Assembly: GCF_003173715.1 (NCBI RefSeq)
Contig: NZ_CP029550.1
Coordinates: forward strand, 3,688,501 to 3,752,500
Reading direction: 5' to 3'
Length of the DNA: 64,000 nucleotides
Origin: Methylobacterium durans
GTDB taxonomy: Bacteria; Pseudomonadota; Alphaproteobacteria; Rhizobiales; Beijerinckiaceae
Made by a program: the position numbers and the translations under genes. Below are positions 53,382-61,895 of the stretch, one piece after another. The notes under the pieces were generated by a model. The model was given only the letters and a program-made list of their open reading frames with translations, searched no databases and had not been told where the DNA came from. Positions within the stretch are counted from its first letter, which is position 1; every line of letters starts with the position of its first letter.

Positions 53382-56300
53382 ATGGGCCTCGTACTCTACG
53401 CGCTGAAATACCGGGTCACGGTCTACGTGCTGGCCGTGCTGATGACGCTCGCCGGGATCGCGGCGATCGTGACGACGCCGAAGGACGTGCTGCCGACCGT
53501 CGACATCCCGGTCGTCGTCATCGTCTGGACCTATAACGGCCTGTCCGCGCCCGAGATGGAGCGGCGTATCACGACCTATTCCGAGTACGGAATCTCGAAC
53601 AACGTCAACAACATCGCCCGGATGGAATCGACGAGCCTCCAGGGCACGTCGGTGATGAAGGTCTATTTCGACCCGAGCGTCAGCATCGATCTCGCCATCG
53701 CGCAGGTGGTCTCGTCGACGAACTCGATCCGCGCGACGATGCCCCCCGGCGTGCAGCCGCCGGTGATCCTGCGCTTCTCGGCCTCGTCGGTGCCGGTGAT
53801 CCAGCTCTCGCTCGCCTCGACAAAGGAGAGCCTCACCAAGGTCTACGATTACGCGCAGTACCGCATCCGCCAGCGTCTCGTGCAGGTGCCGGGCTCGACG
53901 CTGCCCTCTCCCTTCGGCGGCACGCCCCGGCAGATCATGGTCGATCTCGACCTGCACGCGCTCCAGGCGCTCGGCCTGACGCCGGTCGACGTGACGAACG
54001 CGATGTCGGCGCAGAACCTGACGGTGCCCTCCGGCCTCGCCAAGATCGGCGAGCAGCAATATCCGATCCGCCTCAATGCGACGCCCGAGGCGATCGAGGC
54101 GCTCAACGAGATCCCGATCAAGACCGTGAACGGCCAGCCTGTCCTCGTGCGCGACGTGGCCTACGTGCGCGACGGCGGCCCGCCGCAGGTCAACATCGTG
54201 CGCGCCGACGGCCTGCACTCGGTCCTGATGCGGATCTTCAAGAACGGCACCGCCTCGACGCTGGACGTTGTCAACAACGTCAAGAAGGCGCTGCCCGACA
54301 TTCGCGCCGCCGCGCCCGAGGGCATGAGCCTGAAGCCGCTCTTCGACCAGTCGGTCTTCGTCTCGGCGGCGATCGAGGGCGTGATGCACGAGGCCGCCAT
54401 CGCCGCCTGCCTGACCGGCCTCACGATCCTGCTGTTCCTCGGCTCGTGGCGCTCCACCATCGTGGTGCTGATCTCGATCCCGCTCTCGATCCTCACCTCG
54501 CTCGCGATCCTGGGCGCGCTCGGCGAGACCATCAACGTGATGACCCTCGGCGGCCTGGCCCTCGCCGTCGGCATCCTCGTCGACGATGCCACGGTGGCGA
54601 TCGAGAACACCTACCGGCTGTTCGAGGAGGGCGAGCCCTTCCGCAAGTCGGTGGCCGAGGGCGCGGCGAGCATCGCCAAGCCGACGCTGATCTCGACGCT
54701 CTCGATCTGCGCGGCCTTCACCTCGGTCTTCGCGCTCACCGACACGCCGAAATATCTGTTCACCCCGCAGGCGCTTGCGGTCGTCTTCGCGATGCTGACC
54801 TCGTACCTGCTGTCGCGCACCCTGGTGCCGGTGCTGATCGACGTGCTGGTCGCCCGCGAATACGCCCTCCACCACGGCGAGACGCCCCCGGCCCGCCAGG
54901 GGCGCGTCTCACGGGCGCTCGCCTTTCTCGGCCGCCCGTTCTTCGCCCTCGCCGGCCGCTTCCGGCACGGTTTCGAGGCGCGCTTCGCCCGCTTCCACCG
55001 GGGCTATCTCGGGCTCCTGCACGCGGTGATCCGCCGACCAATGATCACGGTCTGCGTGGTGGCGCTGGTCTTCGTCGGGACTGCCGGCCTCTTCCGCTTC
55101 GTCGGGCAGGATTACTTCCCGCAGGTCGCCCCGAGCCAGATGACGCTGCACCTGCGCACCCGGCCCGGCATGCGCATCGAGACCGCCGAGCAGGTCTTCG
55201 CCGAGGTCGAGAAAACGGTGCGCGAGGTCATCCCCGAGCACGAGGTCGACCAGATCCTCGACAATATCGGCCTGCCCTCGAACAACTACAATTTCGCGTT
55301 CTCGGACGGCTCCTTCGTCGCCTACAACGACGGTCAGATGCTCATCAACCTGAAGGAGGGCCACGGGCCGGTGGCCCTCTACACGAAACGCCTGCGCGAG
55401 GTGCTGCGCGAGCGCTTCCCCGACGTGACCTTCTACTTCCAGCCCTCCGACATCATCACCCAGATCCTGAATTTCGGCACGCTCGCGCAGATCGACATCC
55501 AGGTCTCCGGCCGCAACGCCGAGAAGGACCTCGAGGTCGCGCAGAACATCGTCCGGCGAGTGCGCGAGATCCGCGGCGCCGTCGACGTGCACCTGCACCA
55601 GATCGTCAACACGCCGCAATTCTTCGTGGATGTCGACCGCCGCCTCGCCTCGGAATTCGGCCTGACGCAGCAGCAGGTGGCGCAAGGGCTGAACGTCTCG
55701 CTGTCCGGCTCCTTCCAGGTGACGCCGAATTTCTGGACGGATCCGAAGACCGGGATTCCCTATCAGCTCTGGGTGCAGACGCCGGAATACCGCAACGATT
55801 CGCTGACCGCCCTCCAGAACACGCCGCTGCTCGTGCAGGGCGGGTCCGACCAGCCCGGCGTGCTGACCCTTCTCTCCAGCGTCTCGTCCATCCGGCGGGA
55901 GGGCACCCAGACGGTGATCAACCACGTCAACACGACGCCGACCTTCAACATCTACGCGGCGGTGCAGGATTCCGACCTCGGCTCGGTCGCCCGCGAGATC
56001 CGGAGGATCGTGGACGAGGAGCAGAAGGCGCTGCCGGCGCCGGACAAGATCACGCTCCGCGGCCAGATCGAGAACATGGATTCGGCCTTCTTCCGCCTCG
56101 GCATCGGCCTCGCGATCGCGCTGGTCGCCGTCTACCTCCTGATGGCGGTGAACTACCAGAGCTGGGGCGACCCGTTCGTGGTGCTGGCAGCTCTCCCGCT
56201 CGCCTTCTGCGGCATCGTCGCGAGCCTGTTCGTGACGGGCACGACCTTCTCGATCCCATCGCTCTTCGGCGCGATCATGTCGGTCGGCATCGCCTCGGCG

Positions 56301-56606
56301 AACTCGATCCTGCTCGTCACCTTCGCCAAGGAGCACCGGGAGGCCACGGGCTGCAGCGCCGTCGAGGCGGCGGTGCTCGCCGGCGAGACGCGCCTGCGGC
56401 CGGTGCTGATGACGGCGGGCGCGATGTTCCTCGGGCTGATCCCGATGGCGCTCGGCACGGGCGAGGGCGGCGAGCAGAACGCGGCGCTCGCCCGCGCCGT
56501 GATGGGCGGCATCGCCTTCGGCACGCCCTCGACCCTGCTCTTCGTGCCCTTCCTCTACACGCTGCTGCGGCGGGGCGCCGTTCGGCCGCCACAGGACTAC
56601 GTCTGA
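53382..56606 (+). CDS. RND-family efflux permease
   Basis: 1074 residues. AcrB-like topology: TM near residues 10-30, two large periplasmic halves, TM clusters at about 340-500 and 880-1060. GGLALAVGILVDDATVAIENTYR is the TM4 region with paired Asp. VFAMLTSYLLSRTLVPVLIDVL and ALPLAFCGIVASLFVTGTTFSIPSLFGAIMSVGIASANSILLVTFA follow. No membrane-fusion or outer-membrane partner gene is adjacent in the window. Substrate unknown. Confidence 0.95.
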   Translation: MGLVLYALKYRVTVYVLAVLMTLAGIAAIVTTPKDVLPTVDIPVVVIVWTYNGLSAPEMERRITTYSEYGISNNVNNIARMESTSLQGTSVMKVYFDPSVSIDLAIAQVVSSTNSIRATMPPGVQPPVILRFSASSVPVIQLSLASTKESLTKVYDYAQYRIRQRLVQVPGSTLPSPFGGTPRQIMVDLDLHALQALGLTPVDVTNAMSAQNLTVPSGLAKIGEQQYPIRLNATPEAIEALNEIPIKTVNGQPVLVRDVAYVRDGGPPQVNIVRADGLHSVLMRIFKNGTASTLDVVNNVKKALPDIRAAAPEGMSLKPLFDQSVFVSAAIEGVMHEAAIAACLTGLTILLFLGSWRSTIVVLISIPLSILTSLAILGALGETINVMTLGGLALAVGILVDDATVAIENTYRLFEEGEPFRKSVAEGAASIAKPTLISTLSICAAFTSVFALTDTPKYLFTPQALAVVFAMLTSYLLSRTLVPVLIDVLVAREYALHHGETPPARQGRVSRALAFLGRPFFALAGRFRHGFEARFARFHRGYLGLLHAVIRRPMITVCVVALVFVGTAGLFRFVGQDYFPQVAPSQMTLHLRTRPGMRIETAEQVFAEVEKTVREVIPEHEVDQILDNIGLPSNNYNFAFSDGSFVAYNDGQMLINLKEGHGPVALYTKRLREVLRERFPDVTFYFQPSDIITQILNFGTLAQIDIQVSGRNAEKDLEVAQNIVRRVREIRGAVDVHLHQIVNTPQFFVDVDRRLASEFGLTQQQVAQGLNVSLSGSFQVTPNFWTDPKTGIPYQLWVQTPEYRNDSLTALQNTPLLVQGGSDQPGVLTLLSSVSSIRREGTQTVINHVNTTPTFNIYAAVQDSDLGSVAREIRRIVDEEQKALPAPDKITLRGQIENMDSAFFRLGIGLAIALVAVYLLMAVNYQSWGDPFVVLAALPLAFCGIVASLFVTGTTFSIPSLFGAIMSVGIASANSILLVTFAKEHREATGCSAVEAAVLAGETRLRPVLMTAGAMFLGLIPMALGTGEGGEQNAALARAVMGGIAFGTPSTLLFVPFLYTLLRRGAVRPPQDYV

Positions 56607-56612
56607 CCGCCG

Positions 56613-56730
56613 TCCCACCTCTCCCGTCCGGGAGAGGTCGAGTCGGTGTCAGCCGACCGGGTGAGGGATGCGGCCTTTCCGGATCTGTCGCACCCCACAC
56701 TCTGCCGCTCACCCGATCGGACGAGGGGAC
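56613..56730. repeat. Intergenic palindromic repeat, copy D
   Basis: CACCTCTCCCGTCCGGGAGA, GGTCGAGTCGGTGTCAGCCG, ACCGGGTGAGGGATGCGG and a final CACCCGATCGGACGAGGG. It is the best-matching partner of copy A. It lies between the convergent RND permease and gph. Confidence 0.75.
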
Positions 56731-56795
56731 CTGCTCTCGGCAAGCCGACGCAGCGTTCGAGGAAGCCGCAGATCAGCGGGAAGGGAAGAGCCCGC

Positions 56796-57491
56796 TCACT
56801 CCGCGGCGTGGGCCCGCGCGTTCGGCACCAGCGCCTCGACGGCCTCGGCGAGCTCGCTGAAATGCGAGATCACCCGATCGGGCCCGAGTTCCTGAACCGG
56901 CGTGTCGGTGTAGCCGAAGGTGACGGCAACGACCGGGATTCCGGCCGCCTTCGCCGCATCGACGTCCGAGCGTGAATCGCCGACCATCACCGCGCGGGCC
57001 GGATCGCCCTTCGCCTGCGCGATGGTCGAGGTGATGTGGCGCGGGTCGGGCTTGAAGAACGGGAAGGTGGCCCGGCCGCAGATGGCCGCGAAGCGCTGCC
57101 CGATTCCGAGACGGTCGAGGAGATCGACCGCGTGCTCCTCCACCTTGTTGGTGCAGACCGCGAGCAGGAAACCGTCCGACTGCAGGCTGTCGAGGGCCTC
57201 CACGAGGCCGTCGTAGAGGTGGGAATGGTCGCAGAGATGCGCGCCGTAATGCTCCAGGAAGGCGTCGAACAGGCGCTCCAGCCGCTCCGTCGAAAGCGGC
57301 TCGCCGGCCGCGGCGAAGCCTCTCTGGATCAGCGCCTTGGCGCCCGCGCCGATCATGTCGCGGGCCTCCTCGAGGGGGAGGGCCGGCAGGCCCTCGCGCC
57401 GGAGCAGGACGTTGAGCGTGCCGACGAGGTCGCCCGCGGTCTCGGCAAGCGTGCCGTCGAGGTCGAACACGGCGATCGGCGACAGGGACAT
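56796..57491 (-). CDS. gph: Phosphoglycolate phosphatase
   Basis: 231 residues. HAD motifs: AVFDLDGTLAETAGDLVGTLN (motif I), LAVCTNKVEEHAVDLLDRLGI (motif II), FFKPDPRHI, and VMVGDSRSDVDAAKAAGIPVVAVTFGYTDTPVQELGPD (motif III). Removes 2-phosphoglycolate made in DNA repair or by Rubisco-type reactions, giving glycolate for GlcEF. Confidence 0.93.
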   Translation of the reverse strand: MSLSPIAVFDLDGTLAETAGDLVGTLNVLLRREGLPALPLEEARDMIGAGAKALIQRGFAAAGEPLSTERLERLFDAFLEHYGAHLCDHSHLYDGLVEALDSLQSDGFLLAVCTNKVEEHAVDLLDRLGIGQRFAAICGRATFPFFKPDPRHITSTIAQAKGDPARAVMVGDSRSDVDAAKAAGIPVVAVTFGYTDTPVQELGPDRVISHFSELAEAVEALVPNARAHAAE

Positions 57492-57752
57492 CGGTCTCTC
57501 GGGTTCTCGGGAAGTTGCCCCTCGCTAGCGGCCGTGGCGCCGCGCCGCAACCCGGGACATCGTCCCGCGATCGTCGCCGGACATCCTTCGCGGTGAGGAA
57601 GTGCCCGCGCGGATGCGCACACCGGCGCGGCAGGCCCGGCGGTGGACTCGGCCCGTCACGGCGCCAGGGCCAGCCGCCGGGCGGCTTCGCCCCAGACTCG
57701 CCCGAAAGCTCCCGGATGGGAATCGCGACACCCATCGCGAGACCAAGTCCCC

Positions 57753-58226
57753 ATGCTTCCGCGTATCCCGTTCCTGCCCGCGGCCTGCTTCACGCTCGGC
57801 GTCCTCGCCGCGGGCCCCGCGCTCGCCGCCTCCTTCGAGTTCGTGCCGGCCCCCCAGATCGACCTCAACCGCGTCTACCGGATCGACAAGGTCACGGGCG
57901 AGGTCACATCCTGCCAGTACGGCCTGCGCGAGGGCGGCGGCATCGGGCAGACGCTCTGCTTCGGTCCGGGGGAGGGCGCGGCGGCGCAAGCCCCGGGCGA
58001 GTACGGTCTCGTCGCCTCCCGCCACACCCGCGAGGCCGGCGTGTTCCGGGTCAATTACCGGACCGGCGAGATGAGCATCTGCTACGTGCAGGTGAAGGAT
58101 GAGGTCGTGGTCTGCACGCCGCAGGCGAATCCGACCGCCGGCGGCGCGGGCGAGGCGCCGACGACCGGGCCGGCGCCGGGTCGCGCCGGGCCGAGCGCCA
58201 CGCCCCCGCAGGGCGGCCGTCCCTGA
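57753..58226 (+). CDS. Secreted hypothetical protein with paired repeats
   Basis: 157 residues. Signal peptide ends GPALA-ASFEF. Two similar motifs follow: VYRIDKVTGEVTSCQYGLRE and VFRVNYRTGEMSICYVQVKD, each with a Cys (the second block adds another in VVVCTP). The tail is Pro/Gly/Ala-rich. Likely a periplasmic beta-rich protein. No family known to me. Lies upstream of rpiA in the same direction. Confidence 0.7.
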   Translation: MLPRIPFLPAACFTLGVLAAGPALAASFEFVPAPQIDLNRVYRIDKVTGEVTSCQYGLREGGGIGQTLCFGPGEGAAAQAPGEYGLVASRHTREAGVFRVNYRTGEMSICYVQVKDEVVVCTPQANPTAGGAGEAPTTGPAPGRAGPSATPPQGGRP

Positions 58227-58354
58227 CGGAACGCGGCGTCGCGACCGAACATCGTCTTTTGCGCGGGCGGCGCGCGTGCTAACGGCGCCCTCGATCCCGC
58301 CGACGCCGTGGCAGACATGCGCGCAACCCGTTCCCCGATCACCGGAGGCTCCCT

Positions 58355-59068
58355 TTGAGCGGACCCGACCTGCGCAGGGCCGCGGCCGCCCGCGCGCTCG
58401 ATCTCGTGGAACCTGGCATGCGCCTTGGCATCGGCACCGGTTCGACGGCCAACGCGTTCGTGGAGCTTCTCGGCGAGCGCGTCCGCGGCGGTCTCGACAT
58501 CGTCGGCGTGCCGACCTCCGAGGCGACGCACGCGGCCGCGACACGCGCCGGCATCCGCCTCGCCACCCTCGACGAGGTCCCCGAACTCGACCTGACGATC
58601 GACGGGGCCGACGAGGTCGACGACACTCTGCGCCTCATCAAGGGCGGCGGTGCGGCCCTGCTGCGCGAGAAGATCGTGGCCTTCGCGAGCCGCCGCATGG
58701 TGGTGATCGCGGATGCGGCCAAGCGCGTCGGGACGCTCGGCCGGTTCCCGCTGCCGATCGAGGTCAACCCGTTCGGACTCGCGGCCACGCATCGCGCCGT
58801 CGAGGCCGCCGTCTCGCGCGCCGGCTGCGCGGGCGAGGTCGCCCTGCGCCGGACGGCCGACGGCGCCCCGCTGCTGACCGATGGCGGCCACCACATCCTC
58901 GACGCCCATCTCGGCCGCATCCCCGATCCGGAGGCCCTCTCGGCCGCGCTCTGGGCCGTGCCCGGCGTGGTCGAGCACGGCCTGTTCCTCGGCATCGCGT
59001 CCGCCGCGATCCTCGCGGCCGATCGCGATGGCGCGGCCGAGGTCACGATCCTCGGCAGCCTCGGCTGA
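58355..59068 (+). CDS. rpiA: Ribose-5-phosphate isomerase A
   Basis: 237 residues from a TTG (58355). [47 protein letters not shown] and the Asp/Glu/Lys catalytic residues therein are standard Rpi[12 protein letters not shown] follows. It links ribose-5-P and ribulose-5-P in the pentose phosphate pathway. Confidence 0.97.
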   Translation: MSGPDLRRAAAARALDLVEPGMRLGIGTGSTANAFVELLGERVRGGLDIVGVPTSEATHAAATRAGIRLATLDEVPELDLTIDGADEVDDTLRLIKGGGAALLREKIVAFASRRMVVIADAAKRVGTLGRFPLPIEVNPFGLAATHRAVEAAVSRAGCAGEVALRRTADGAPLLTDGGHHILDAHLGRIPDPEALSAALWAVPGVVEHGLFLGIASAAILAADRDGAAEVTILGSLG

Positions 59069-59151
59069 CCACCTCTCCCACCACCGCGCCGGCATCCCGC
59101 CCGCGCGTCCGCCTTTCCCAGACCGAACAGACGAAGCTCGGAGCGCCCGCC

Positions 59152-59700
59152 ATGTCCCGCCGCATCCTCGCCGCCGCCCTGGCGAGCCTCCTCGTCGCCG
59201 GCCCGGGCTCTGCCCTCGCGCAGGCCAACAAGCCGGCGGCCGCCCCACAGAAGCCGCCCGCCAAACCCGCCACCCCGGCCATCTCCCCGAATCACCTCGC
59301 GCTGGCCCGCGAGGTGATGCTCGGCTCCGGCATCGCGCGCTCCTTCGATTCGATCATCCCGGCCTTCGCCGAGCAGATCCGCAAGCAGGCGCTGACGCGG
59401 CCCGAGCTGCAGAAGGACCTCGACGAGGTACTCAAGGGCCTGGAGCCCGAGATGGAGCTGCAGAAGCAGCGCATGATCGGGATCGCCGCCGGCATCTACG
59501 CCAAGCAGCTCAGCGAGGCGGAGCTGCAGGAGATCGCGACCTTCTTCCGCTCGCCCGCCGGCAAGCGCTACGTGGAGACGCAGCCGCAGGTTCTCGACGA
59601 CATGGTCGGCGCCATGCAGACCTGGACCCAGGACGTCTCGGAATACGTGATGGTCCGGGTGCGGGCCGAGATGGGCAAGCGCGGCCACCAGCTTCAGTGA
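59152..59700 (+). CDS. DUF2059 periplasmic protein
   Basis: 182 residues. Signal peptide ends SALAQA. After a Pro/Lys-rich linker, the domain HLALAREVMLGSGIARSFDSIIPAF ... YAKQLSEAELQEIATFFRSPAGKRYVETQPQVLDDM matches DUF2059. Function unknown. Between rpiA and gor in the same direction, in an order commonly seen in Rhizobiales. Confidence 0.87.
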   Translation: MSRRILAAALASLLVAGPGSALAQANKPAAAPQKPPAKPATPAISPNHLALAREVMLGSGIARSFDSIIPAFAEQIRKQALTRPELQKDLDEVLKGLEPEMELQKQRMIGIAAGIYAKQLSEAELQEIATFFRSPAGKRYVETQPQVLDDMVGAMQTWTQDVSEYVMVRVRAEMGKRGHQLQ

Positions 59701-59806
59701 GGCTTGAGGCCAAGCCCGGCGAGGCTGGACCTTCGGCGCCGGGATGGCCATCTCCCCGCCGCGCCCGTGCCCCGCGGGCGGGCGCGGCCGGTGACAGGAT
59801 GACCGC

Positions 59807-61192
59807 ATGAGCGAATCTTTCGACGTCGACCTGTTCGTGATCGGGGGTGGCTCCGGCGGCGTTCGCGCGGCGCGGATCGCGGCCGGGTATGGGGCCCGGG
59901 TCAAGCTCGCGGAGGAATACCGGGTCGGCGGGACCTGCGTCATCCGCGGCTGCGTGCCGAAGAAGCTGATGGTCTATGCGGGCCGCTTCGCCGACGAGAT
60001 CGAGGACGCGGCGGGCTTCGGGTGGAATGTCCCGGAGCCCCGCTTCGACTGGTCCGTGCTCAAGCGCCGCCGCGACGCCGAGATCGCCCGGCTGGAGGGC
60101 ATCTACGACACCAACCTGATGCGCGCGGGCGTCGAGATCGTTCCGGAGCGGGCCGTGATCGAGGACGCGCACACGGTCCGGCTCGTCGGCAGCGGCGAGC
60201 GCATCCGCGCCCGGTTCATCCTGGTCGCGGTCGGCGCGTCGCCGGTGAAGGAGCCCGTGATCCCGGGCGCGAACCTCGCCATCACCTCGAACGAGGTGTT
60301 CGACCTGGAGACGCAGCCGGAGCGCATCCTCGTCGTCGGCGGCGGCTACATCGCCGTCGAGTTCGCGGGCGTCTTCGCGGCGCTCGGCACGCGCACGACC
60401 CTGCTCCACCGCGGCGACCGGCTGCTGCGCGGCTTCGACGACGAGATCCGCGACGCGCTTGGCGAGGCCTACGCGAAGCGCATGGATCTGCGCCTCGGCC
60501 GGACCGTCGAGAGCCTGGAGCGGCGGGAGGGCGGCATCACGGCCCGGCTCAGCGACGGCGCGGAGATCGAGGTCGATCAGGTGCTGGTCGCGACCGGGCG
60601 CCGCCCGAACGTGGCGGGCCTCGGCCTCGACCGGGTCGGGATCGCACTCGACCGGGCGGGCGCGATTCCCGTGGACGCGACCTCGCGCACCACGGTGCCG
60701 TCGATCTACGCGGTCGGCGACGTCACGAACCGGGCGAACCTCACGCCGATCGCGATCCGCGAGGGCCACGCCTTCGCCGACACGGTGTTCGGCAACAAGA
60801 CCTGGTGCGTCGACCACCGGCTGATCCCGACCGCCGTGTTCTCGACGCCCGAGATCGGCGTCGTCGGCCACAACGAGGACGTGGCGCGCGAGATCTACGG
60901 CGCGGTCGAGGTCTACAAGGCAATTTTCCGGCCGATGAAGGCGACGCTCTCGGGCCGCGACGAGAAGGTGCTGATGAAGGTCGTCGTCGACTGCGCGAGC
61001 GACAAGGTGGTGGGCGTCCACCTCTTCGGGCACGACGCGGGCGAGATCATCCAGGCCGTCGGCATCGCCGTCACGATGGGGGCGACCAAGGCCGATTTCG
61101 ACCGCACCATCGCGGTCCACCCGACCGCGAGCGAGGAGCTCGTGACCATGCGGGTGCCCGCGGTCACGAAGCGGCCGGTCGCGGTCGGGTGA
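59807..61192 (+). CDS. gor: Glutathione-disulfide reductase
   Basis: 461 residues. FAD motif GGGSGGVRAARIAAGYG, redox disulfide GGTCVIRGCVPKKLMVYA, NADPH-domain GGGYIAVEFAGVF, FAD2 motif IYAVGDVTNRANLTP, and active-site HPTASEE at the C terminus with the His-Glu pair. Length and CVIRGC motif fit bacterial glutathione reductase. Maintains reduced glutathione in the cytosol. Confidence 0.95.
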   Translation: MSESFDVDLFVIGGGSGGVRAARIAAGYGARVKLAEEYRVGGTCVIRGCVPKKLMVYAGRFADEIEDAAGFGWNVPEPRFDWSVLKRRRDAEIARLEGIYDTNLMRAGVEIVPERAVIEDAHTVRLVGSGERIRARFILVAVGASPVKEPVIPGANLAITSNEVFDLETQPERILVVGGGYIAVEFAGVFAALGTRTTLLHRGDRLLRGFDDEIRDALGEAYAKRMDLRLGRTVESLERREGGITARLSDGAEIEVDQVLVATGRRPNVAGLGLDRVGIALDRAGAIPVDATSRTTVPSIYAVGDVTNRANLTPIAIREGHAFADTVFGNKTWCVDHRLIPTAVFSTPEIGVVGHNEDVAREIYGAVEVYKAIFRPMKATLSGRDEKVLMKVVVDCASDKVVGVHLFGHDAGEIIQAVGIAVTMGATKADFDRTIAVHPTASEELVTMRVPAVTKRPVAVG

Positions 61193-61250
61193 TCGCGCAG
61201 GCGATTTCCGCACCCTCGACGCCGGCTCCCCCCGGTCCATATTGGCCTGC

Positions 61251-61544
61251 ATGGGCAAGCGAGACGACGCGCAGGCAAGGCGGCAGGCCATCATCGACGG
61301 GATGCTGGCCGATGCCCTGCGCCCCGCCTTCACCTACCGGCTCCCCAGCCACCACGCGCTGCCACCGGATATCCGGCAGGCGGTCGACCGGCTGCTCGCC
61401 AAGGCCGAGACGCAGCGCACCCGCTGCCTCACCTACGACGACCTCGAGGAGGCGCTGCCGCCCCGCGACGTGACCGCGGAGGATCTGGAGGCGATCTTCT
61501 GGATCCTGGCCGAGCACGGCATCGAGGTCGAGGACGGGGAGTGA
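61251..61544 (+). CDS. Free-standing sigma-70 region-1.1-like protein
   Basis: 97 residues. The C-terminal part (RLLAKAETQRTRCLTYDDLEEALPPRDVTAEDLEAIFWILAEHGIEVEDGE) matches region 1.1 of RpoD (LTYDELNEALPPDDV...I..L...GI.V). There are no sigma regions 1.2-4. Region 1.1 masks DNA binding by free sigma factor, so this could modulate sigma or RNAP (inference). It follows gor by 58 bp in the same direction. Confidence 0.75.
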   Translation: MGKRDDAQARRQAIIDGMLADALRPAFTYRLPSHHALPPDIRQAVDRLLAKAETQRTRCLTYDDLEEALPPRDVTAEDLEAIFWILAEHGIEVEDGE

Positions 61545-61683
61545 GCGGCCGGCCTGAGGGGCAGAGAGCCCGCTGACACGCTGCCGCGACCGGCCGGAAT
61601 CCTTCCCGGGAGCGACCTTTGACGGGGGACGCGGCTCGGAATGCGCGATCGCCCTTCGGCGCGCACCGATCGGCCTCTTGTGA

Positions 61684-61700
61684 GCATCACGCCGTGATGC
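61684..61700. other. Perfect inverted repeat upstream of the chemoreceptor
   Basis: GCATCAC-GCC-GTGATGC, a 7-bp dyad in the 351-bp gap between the sigma-1.1 gene and the chemoreceptor gene. It could be an operator or a hairpin. No partner regulator nearby. Confidence 0.35.
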
Positions 61701-61824
61701 GGGCCTCGGGATTTCGCGATCGGATCTCGTCCTGCCGCTCCGGCGCGCCAACATTGAAAAACTTCTGACTGAGCGAAATCAACATCGAAATCGACGGTTG
61801 AATTGATCGAAACATATGCGCAGT

Positions 61825-61839
61825 TTAACCAATTTTTAA
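61825..61839 (+). promoter_or_regulatory. CtrA box upstream of the chemoreceptor gene
   Basis: TTAACCAATTTTTAAGC is a perfect TTAA-N7-TTAA with CC after the first half. It lies 57-71 bp before the ATG at 61896 in an AT-rich leader. Chemoreceptors are CtrA-controlled in several alphaproteobacteria. Confidence 0.7.
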
Positions 61840-61895
61840 GCAGGATCTATTTTGATGGAGCACCGATGAATTGACGATATGGCGGGGACGTTTCG

